A stretch of 28,941 bases of DNA from an uncultured Alcaligenaceae bacterium (GTDB taxonomy: Bacteria > Pseudomonadota > Gammaproteobacteria > Burkholderiales > Burkholderiaceae_B). The stretch covers positions 1 to 28,941 of the forward strand of contig CALKIR010000006.1 of NCBI GenBank assembly GCA_937995985.1, given 5' to 3'. Position numbers and translations under genes: made by a program. The notes under the pieces are model-generated. The model did no database searches, was not told the origin of the DNA, and was given only the letters and a program-made list of their open reading frames with translations. This document shows, one piece after another, positions 24,183 to 28,941 of this stretch (its first letter is position 1; each line of letters begins with the position of its first letter).

Positions 24183-26123
24183 CTAATTTAGGCTGCTCTC
24201 ATTATTGTTTTTTATATTTTCAATTTCAGCCTGCAGTTCCAGCCACTGCTCTTCTAGAGTGGCAATTTCTTTGCTTAATAAGCCCTCTTGAGCCAATATG
24301 TCCTCACGTTGATGCTCATACTCAGGGGTATAAAAGCTGGGGGTGCTGATTAGCTCAAGGAGCTGTTGATGCTTATGGTGTAATGGCTCAAGTCGGGCCT
24401 CAATAGCATTGCACTGCTTTTCTAATGGTCGAGTAAGCGCGGCAAGCGCTTGTCTGTGCGCAGCTGCTTGTTGACGAATGGCCCGTTTGCTTAAAGACGG
24501 GGAGTCTTTTCTACTGTGTTCGGATTGGGGGTGCTGAGCACTGTGTTGCTGTAAAAACCAGTGTTTATAGTCTTCTAAATCGCCATCAAATTGGTTAATT
24601 TGTCCATCATACACCAACCAGAATTCATCAACTGTTTGACGTAACAGCTGTCTATCGTGCGATACAATGAGCACACTACCTTCATATTCAGTCAGCGCCT
24701 GACTCAGCGCGTTTCGAGTATCTATATCAAGATGGTTTGTGGGTTCATCTAAAAGCAATAAATTAGGCTCATCCCAGACAATTAGGGCTAAAGCCAAACG
24801 TGCTTTTTCTCCACCTGAAAAATGCTCGATACGTTCAAGGGCTCTATCACCTTGGAAGCCAAAGCGTCCTAGATAGCTGCGCAAAGATTGCTCGGTATGT
24901 TCAGGGGCAATTCTTTGTATATGCATCAGGGGGCTACTGTGCCTATCTAGCATATCTAGTTGGTGCTGCGCAAAATAGCCTACTTTAAGTTGTTGAGCTG
25001 CGATGCGTTCTCCCGCTAATAAGGGAAGTAAACCGGCTAGGCTTTTTACCAAAGTACTTTTTCCTGCGCCATTCATGCCGAGTATGCCGATGCGACTGCC
25101 GGCACGGATGCTAACATGCACAGCGCTCAAAATGATTTTTGGGTCATGCTCTTTAGTCTGATAGCCTAAATCAGCATCATCAAGCCTCAGAAGAGGATCA
25201 GGCATAAAATTTGGATTAGGAAAATGAAACTCAACAGCCTGATCCTGGGCTAAGGGTGCTACTGGCTGCATGCGCTCCAAAGCTTTTATACGGCTTTGAG
25301 CTTGTTTGGCTTTGCTGGCTTTGGCACGAAAGCGTTCAATAAAACGCTGCATATGGGCAATCTTTTGTTGTTGTTTGTCCCAAGCGGCTTCAGCCAATCG
25401 TAGTTTCTCGGAGCGCTGCTGCTGAAATTGACTGTAGTTACCACGATAGCGATGTAGTTGTTGTTGCTCAAAGTGAATGATTGAGGTGCATACCGCGTCC
25501 AAAAACTCACAGTCATGAGAGATAACTAATACAGTCCCTTCATAAGCCTTAAGCCACTGCTCTAACCACAGCATGGCATCCAAGTCTAGGTGGTTGGTTG
25601 GCTCATCAAGCAATAATAAGTCGGAGGGAGCCATGAGGGCTCGTGCTAGAGCTAAGCGCATTTGCCATCCCCCTGAAAAGCGCTGCACCGGCCAAGTCCA
25701 CTGATGCGCTTGAAAGCCTAACCCAGAGAGCAGCTGTTCTGCACGGGCCTTTGCGCTCCATGCTCCTGCTTCTGTAAGAGCGGCCTCCAATAAACCGATG
25801 GCTTCGCCATCATTCAAGTCTGCAGCCTCTCTTTGTGCTTGGAGTTGCCGAAGGTGTTGATCTCCATCAATAACAAATTCAATAGCCGCTCGCTCAGGGG
25901 TGTGAATATGCTGTTCCACTTGAGCCATGCGCCATTGACGGGGGATATGAATCGCTCCATGATCGGGTTCGAGTTGACCCGTAAGTAAGGCAAACAGACT
26001 GCTTTTTCCAGCACCATTTGCTCCAACTACCCCCAGTCGTTCATGGGGGTAAACGGTTAATTGGCTATTTTGCAGTAATACTTTAGTGCCGCGGCGCAGT
26101 GTCAGTTGATTGATCTGAATCAC
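24183..26123 (-). CDS. yheS: ABC-F family ATPase, YheS type
   Basis: A 646-residue soluble protein with two ABC cassettes and no membrane domain. Walker A GANGAGKS (34-41) and GMNGAGKS (349-356); signatures FSGGWQMRLALA and FSGGEKARLALAL; LLLLDEPTNHLDLD twice; a basic linker FRAKASKAKQAQSRIKALERM between cassettes; a long charged C-terminal coiled coil. ABC-F proteins bind the ribosomal E site; YheS-like members are thought to aid elongation through difficult peptides. Start is GTG, overlapping the prmB stop as GTGA, so translation is coupled to prmB, itself a ribosomal-protein methyltransferase. Confidence 0.93.
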   Translation of the reverse strand: MIQINQLTLRRGTKVLLQNSQLTVYPHERLGVVGANGAGKSSLFALLTGQLEPDHGAIHIPRQWRMAQVEQHIHTPERAAIEFVIDGDQHLRQLQAQREAADLNDGEAIGLLEAALTEAGAWSAKARAEQLLSGLGFQAHQWTWPVQRFSGGWQMRLALARALMAPSDLLLLDEPTNHLDLDAMLWLEQWLKAYEGTVLVISHDCEFLDAVCTSIIHFEQQQLHRYRGNYSQFQQQRSEKLRLAEAAWDKQQQKIAHMQRFIERFRAKASKAKQAQSRIKALERMQPVAPLAQDQAVEFHFPNPNFMPDPLLRLDDADLGYQTKEHDPKIILSAVHVSIRAGSRIGILGMNGAGKSTLVKSLAGLLPLLAGERIAAQQLKVGYFAQHQLDMLDRHSSPLMHIQRIAPEHTEQSLRSYLGRFGFQGDRALERIEHFSGGEKARLALALIVWDEPNLLLLDEPTNHLDIDTRNALSQALTEYEGSVLIVSHDRQLLRQTVDEFWLVYDGQINQFDGDLEDYKHWFLQQHSAQHPQSEHSRKDSPSLSKRAIRQQAAAHRQALAALTRPLEKQCNAIEARLEPLHHKHQQLLELISTPSFYTPEYEHQREDILAQEGLLSKEIATLEEQWLELQAEIENIKNNNESSLN

Positions 26124-27037
26124 GATTCGAGCTGTTCTTTATAAAGTAATAATATTTGTTGATCGGCTTGGGCTGTACTGAGCCACAGTGGGTCTAGATG
26201 AGGAAAAGCGCGTACAAAATGCTCATATTCATGCCCAATTTCTAAGATAAGCATTCCGCCCTCTTTTAAAAAACGAGGGGCATCACGCAAAATAGTGCGT
26301 ACATAATCCATGCCATCATGGCCTCCAGCCAAAGCTAAGGTTGGCTCATGCTGGAACTCTGCAGGCAGTTGAGCCATGGAAGCACTATTTACATAAGGGG
26401 GGTTACAGACAATAAGATCGTAAGTTTTCTCAGGCAGTTGTGCAAATAGATTCGATTCAAATAGCTGCATTCTGCCCTCAAGTCCGTATAGATTGATATT
26501 ATCCTTTGCAACTGCTAGGGCTTGAGGCGAAATATCGGCACCGTCTACTTGTGCCTCAGGAAAGTGCAGCGCAGCCAGTATGGCGAGACAGCCGCTGCCG
26601 GTGCACATATCTAAGATATGTTGCGGGGCATGGGGATCACTGATCCAAGGCTCTAGTTGCTGAGTAATGAGTTCAGCAATAGGCGAGCGGGGGATGATGC
26701 AGTCTTGGGTGATTTGAAATTTAAATCCTTGTAGCCAGGCCTCCCCCGTAATATATGCTGCGGGCAGTCGAGTAGAGACGCGCTTTTCTATAAAGGAGCA
26801 TACCTGTACACGCTCTTGATGGCTCAGGCGGGCATCAAGAAAGGGCTCAAGGAGATCTAGGGGTAATTTAAGAGCAGACAGGCCAAGATAGACTGCCTCA
26901 TCCCAAGCGTTATCAGTTCCTTGACCAAAGCTGAGATCATGGGCATTGAAATAAGATACCGCCCACCGAAGAAGATCGCGCAAGGTAATAAATTCACGTG
27001 CAGCCTGCTCTGCATTTGGAAAAATAGATGCAGCCAT
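26120..27037 (-). CDS. prmB: 50S ribosomal protein L3 glutamine methyltransferase
   Basis: A 305-residue SAM-dependent methyltransferase. The N-terminal helical domain includes LRDLLRWAVSYF; the Rossmann domain has ILDMCTGSGCLAILAA (SAM binding) and NPPY at 212-215, which binds the glutamine side chain. Longer N-terminus and the VNSASM after NPPY favour PrmB (L3) over PrmC (release factors). AAGGA lies 6 bases before the ATG. It leads a two-gene operon with yheS; a TATAAT lies about 60 bases upstream. Confidence 0.93.
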   Translation of the reverse strand: MAASIFPNAEQAAREFITLRDLLRWAVSYFNAHDLSFGQGTDNAWDEAVYLGLSALKLPLDLLEPFLDARLSHQERVQVCSFIEKRVSTRLPAAYITGEAWLQGFKFQITQDCIIPRSPIAELITQQLEPWISDPHAPQHILDMCTGSGCLAILAALHFPEAQVDGADISPQALAVAKDNINLYGLEGRMQLFESNLFAQLPEKTYDLIVCNPPYVNSASMAQLPAEFQHEPTLALAGGHDGMDYVRTILRDAPRFLKEGGMLILEIGHEYEHFVRAFPHLDPLWLSTAQADQQILLLYKEQLES

Positions 27038-27095
27038 GGATGATCCTTAATGAAAAATGGCAAAAAAACGCTGCAAAAGCACAATAAAAGGATGC

Positions 27096-27123
27096 ATTAT
27101 ACGCTGCTTTTTAAAGTGCAGCG
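27096..27123 (-). promoter_or_regulatory. Possible prmB promoter (-10) with adjacent inverted repeat
   Basis: On the minus strand a consensus TATAAT (27096-27101) lies immediately downstream of the dyad CGCTGC-N10-GCAGCG (27102-27123). No good -35 is found at 16-18 bases, so this may be an activator-dependent or extended-type promoter. Confidence 0.4.
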
Positions 27124-27152
27124 GCTTGAGAGCAGGCTGGTTTAGGCTCTTT

Positions 27153-27182
27153 TTGAGTGTGCTTTGAAGTATTGTTTATATT
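27153..27182 (+). promoter_or_regulatory. Possible promoter of the kamA-like gene
   Basis: TTGAGT (-35, 4/6) and TATATT (-10, 5/6) with 18 bases between, 214 bases before the ATG. This would leave a long 5' leader holding the dyads at 27189-27327. Confidence 0.35.
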
Positions 27183-27188
27183 TATTTC

Positions 27189-27327
27189 AACATATGTTAG
27201 TATGGGCTACCTATTTAACTGTGCAAAAGCACAGTTTCACTCGAGATGAGTATTAATTACATACTTTTTGATGCTTTTTGCTTTCTTCATTTCTGTGGTG
27301 ACGAATAATAGTTAGAAATAACCACAG
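27189..27327. repeat. Cluster of four inverted repeats in the kamA-like leader
   Basis: Within the 358-base gap before the gene: palindrome AACATATGTT (27189-27198); AACTGTGC-aaaa-GCACAGTT (27217-27236); AGTAT-N7-ATACT (27249-27265); CTGTGGT-N21-ACCACAG (27293-27327). The second could form a stable hairpin but has no T-run immediately after it. Apart from these and the promoters I see nothing coding here. Confidence 0.5.
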
Positions 27328-27395
27328 GACATCAAGGCGACCTTAAAAATAAAAGAATGCTGGTTGCTTATTGATGGTTTGATAAGAGGTAATTT

Positions 27396-28790
27396 ATGAC
27401 AGTTACACAACAGCAGCCTGCCGTTGAGCAGGCCCGTTCAGTTGCTGCTACGCAGCCTTTGACACAAGTTACTCGCTATAAGGTATATACGCAGCGTCAT
27501 TTGGATCAGATTGAGCCCTTAAAAAAACTAAGTGCAGAGCAGCGCTTCGAAATGGAGGTCGTTGCCAATGTGCTGCCTTTTCGGGTTAATGAGTATGTGA
27601 TTCAGGAGTTAATTGATTGGGATAATGTTCCTGATGATCCTGTATTTCAATTAACGTTTCCGCAGCGCGGTATGATTGAGCCCCAAGATTTTGATCGAAT
27701 GGCAGATTTGATTAAAGGGGGAGCAGATCGTAAGCAAATTACCCAATTAGCAAGTGAAATACATACCCGTTTAAATCCCCATCCTGCAGGGCAACAGGAA
27801 ATGAATGTGCCGGTTTTTCAGGGCGAGCCTTTAGGGGGGATGCAGCACAAGTACAGAGAAACAGTGTTATTTTTCCCCAGTCAGGGGCAGGTGTGCCATA
27901 GTTATTGCACATTTTGCTTTCGCTGGGCCCAATTTGTAGGCAATACGGAATTACGTTTTGCTTCTCATGAGGCAGAAAAGCTGCATGGGTACCTGAAAGA
28001 GCAGCCAGAGGTGACCGATTTGCTGTTTACCGGGGGGGACCCGATGGTGATGCGTACGCGTCACTGGCAAAATTATTTAGAGCCTTTTTTGCAGCCTGAA
28101 TTAGCCCATGTGCAAACTATTCGCATTGGCACCAAATCCCTGACTTTTTGGCCGCAGCGTTATGTATATGATGAGGATGCGGATGATTTGTTACGCTTGC
28201 TTGAAAAGCTAGTACAGCAAGGCAAGCATGTGGCCTTGATGGCACATTTTAATCATTGGCAAGAAATGCAGACTCCAATTGTGCGGGAGGCGATTAGACG
28301 CTTGCGTGATGCGGGGGTTGTCCTGCGTGCTCAGGCGCCTTTGATTAATCATATTAATAATGATCCCGACGTTTGGGCACGCATGTGGCGTGAGCAAGTA
28401 CAGCTAGGGATTATTCCGTATTATATGTTTGTAGAGCGGGATACAGGAGCCAAGCGGTATTTTGAGGTGCCATTAGCTCGTACTCATGAGGTCTACCAAA
28501 AGGCAATACAGCAAGTCTCTGGTTTAGCTCGTACGGCGCGTGGCCCATCAATGAGTGCAGGCCCGGGTAAGGTTGAAATTCAGGGGATTACAGAAATACA
28601 CGGGGAAAAGGTTTTTGTGCTGCGTTTTATACAGGGGCGCAATCCCGATTGGGTACAAAAGCCATTTTTTGCACAATATGATCCCGAGGCAACATGGCTC
28701 AATGATCTAAAGCCAGCATTTGGGGCAGAAAAATTCTTTTTTGAGGATGAGTATGCTCAAATGGCTGCCGATGGCAAGATTATTTACTAA
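27396..28790 (+). CDS. KamA-family radical SAM aminomutase, substrate uncertain
   Basis: A 464-residue radical SAM, PLP-dependent aminomutase relative. The iron-sulfur cysteines are C167, C171 and C174 in CHSYCTFC; GGDP (213-216) follows; RIGTKSLTFWPQR resembles the SAM-site strand; K392 in SAGPGK matches the PLP lysine of lysine 2,3-aminomutase. R176 fits the arginine that holds the substrate carboxylate. Aligned by eye to the clostridial enzyme, the two side-chain-reading aspartates (D293, D330) become R348 and S385, so lysine is doubtful. It is longer than EpmB (about 340), with an N-terminal extension (1-80). AGAGG lies 7 bases upstream. It is monocistronic with its own terminator. Confidence 0.85.
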   Translation: MTVTQQQPAVEQARSVAATQPLTQVTRYKVYTQRHLDQIEPLKKLSAEQRFEMEVVANVLPFRVNEYVIQELIDWDNVPDDPVFQLTFPQRGMIEPQDFDRMADLIKGGADRKQITQLASEIHTRLNPHPAGQQEMNVPVFQGEPLGGMQHKYRETVLFFPSQGQVCHSYCTFCFRWAQFVGNTELRFASHEAEKLHGYLKEQPEVTDLLFTGGDPMVMRTRHWQNYLEPFLQPELAHVQTIRIGTKSLTFWPQRYVYDEDADDLLRLLEKLVQQGKHVALMAHFNHWQEMQTPIVREAIRRLRDAGVVLRAQAPLINHINNDPDVWARMWREQVQLGIIPYYMFVERDTGAKRYFEVPLARTHEVYQKAIQQVSGLARTARGPSMSAGPGKVEIQGITEIHGEKVFVLRFIQGRNPDWVQKPFFAQYDPEATWLNDLKPAFGAEKFFFEDEYAQMAADGKIIY

Positions 28791-28833
28791 CCCTTTATGG
28801 GTTGGTTGTTCTCTATAGGAGATGTTTTGCTGC

Positions 28834-28857
28834 GCACCCCTTTTGGGGTGCTTTTTT
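28834..28857 (+). terminator. Intrinsic terminator of the kamA-like gene
   Basis: Stem GCACCCC / GGGGTGC with loop TTTT followed by six Ts, 43 bases after the stop codon. Confidence 0.9.
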
Positions 28858-28876
28858 AAAGCTTCTGTGCGCCCAA

Positions 28877-28913
28877 TAAAAAAACCGCTGAAAACCTAGG
28901 CTTTCAGCGGTTT
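28877..28913 (-). terminator. Intrinsic terminator downstream of the tRNA
   Basis: A 12-base perfect stem AAACCGCTGAAA / TTTCAGCGGTTT with an 8-base loop (ACCTAGGC on the plus strand). Read on the minus strand it is followed by a long T-run ending TATT, 8 bases after the tRNA 3' end. Confidence 0.85.
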
Positions 28914-28920
28914 AGGAATC

Positions 28921-28941
28921 TGGTGCGAACGGAGAGACTCG
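28921..28941 (-). tRNA. Partial tRNA (3' end), possibly tRNA-Leu
   Basis: The reverse complement of the last 21 bases reads CGAGT-CTCTC-CGTTCGC-A-CCA: the end of the T loop, 3' half of the T stem, 3' acceptor strand, discriminator A and an encoded CCA. The implied 5' acceptor strand GCGAACG and the A discriminator would suit tRNA-Leu, but the anticodon lies outside the window, so the isotype is a guess. A strong minus-strand terminator follows immediately. Confidence 0.75.

Noticed and set aside
27217..27236. AACTGTGC/GCACAGTT hairpin as an intrinsic terminator
   Set aside because: No T-run follows on either strand and no plus-strand gene ends just upstream.
28822..28899. Small ORF after an AGGAG following the aminomutase gene
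   Set aside because: It would translate straight through the terminator hairpins; the apparent ribosome binding site is most likely chance.
1..28941. Mobile elements, CRISPR arrays, phage or defence genes
   Set aside because: I saw no transposase, integrase, direct-repeat array or toxin-antitoxin-like pair; every gene of fair size is a known core family and codon usage looks even throughout.

Overview
This is a chromosomal housekeeping region of a Gram-negative bacterium, most likely a betaproteobacterium of the Burkholderiales (Alcaligenaceae-like, moderate GC). Two things point there: the run exbB-exbD-lpxK-Trm112-kdsB-adk, with exbBD in the place where enterobacteria carry msbA, and a DUF3579 gene beside rpsT. 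I recognise no phage, insertion sequence, integron, CRISPR array or defence genes. About 26 protein genes and one partial tRNA fill the window, with short gaps and frequent start/stop overlaps.

Layout. 1-1000: a small DUF3579 gene (+) and rpsT (-). 1048-7509: a long minus-strand run transcribed exbB, exbD, lpxK, Trm112-like, kdsB, adk, an NAD-type SDR and murJ. It supplies envelope functions (lipid A kinase, CMP-KDO synthesis, lipid II flippase, proton-driven motor) plus adenylate kinase. 7510-7949: a 440-base gene-free stretch with two perfect DnaA boxes on the exbB side and several inverted repeats on the sodB side. 7950-9865: Fe-superoxide dismutase and a PcaF-like thiolase (+). 9904-10727: a secreted DUF192 protein and a cold-shock protein (-). 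10885-13720: clpS and clpA (+), the N-degron adaptor and unfoldase. 13795-19824: minus-strand run ribF, ileS, lspA, coaBC, dut (flavin and CoA cofactors, isoleucyl-tRNA, lipoprotein signal peptidase, dUTPase). 19852-24138: purN, then a membrane fatty-acid desaturase overlapping a UvrD helicase gene (+). 24183-27037: an ABC-F ATPase (YheS type) and the ribosomal protein L3 methyltransferase prmB (-). 27396-28790: a stand-alone KamA-family radical SAM aminomutase (+). 28921-28941: the 3' end of a tRNA (-), cut by the window edge.

Most genes are textbook. The points that go beyond routine annotation are: (1) a complete intrinsic terminator for the cold-shock gene lying inside the first 14 codons of the DUF192 gene; (2) a KamA-family enzyme in which both aspartates that read the lysine side chain appear replaced, one by arginine, suggesting a non-lysine and possibly acidic substrate; (3) paired DnaA boxes upstream of the envelope operon; (4) a dyad that exactly fills the spacer of a predicted desaturase promoter; and (5) a dyad-rich 358-base leader before the aminomutase gene. 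I did not find a clearly new multi-gene system; these are regulatory and enzymatic leads within a core-genome region. Several starts were moved from the longest ORF, using ribosome binding sites and family alignment (exbB GTG, clpA GTG, lpxK, kdsB, thiolase, desaturase, DUF3579).
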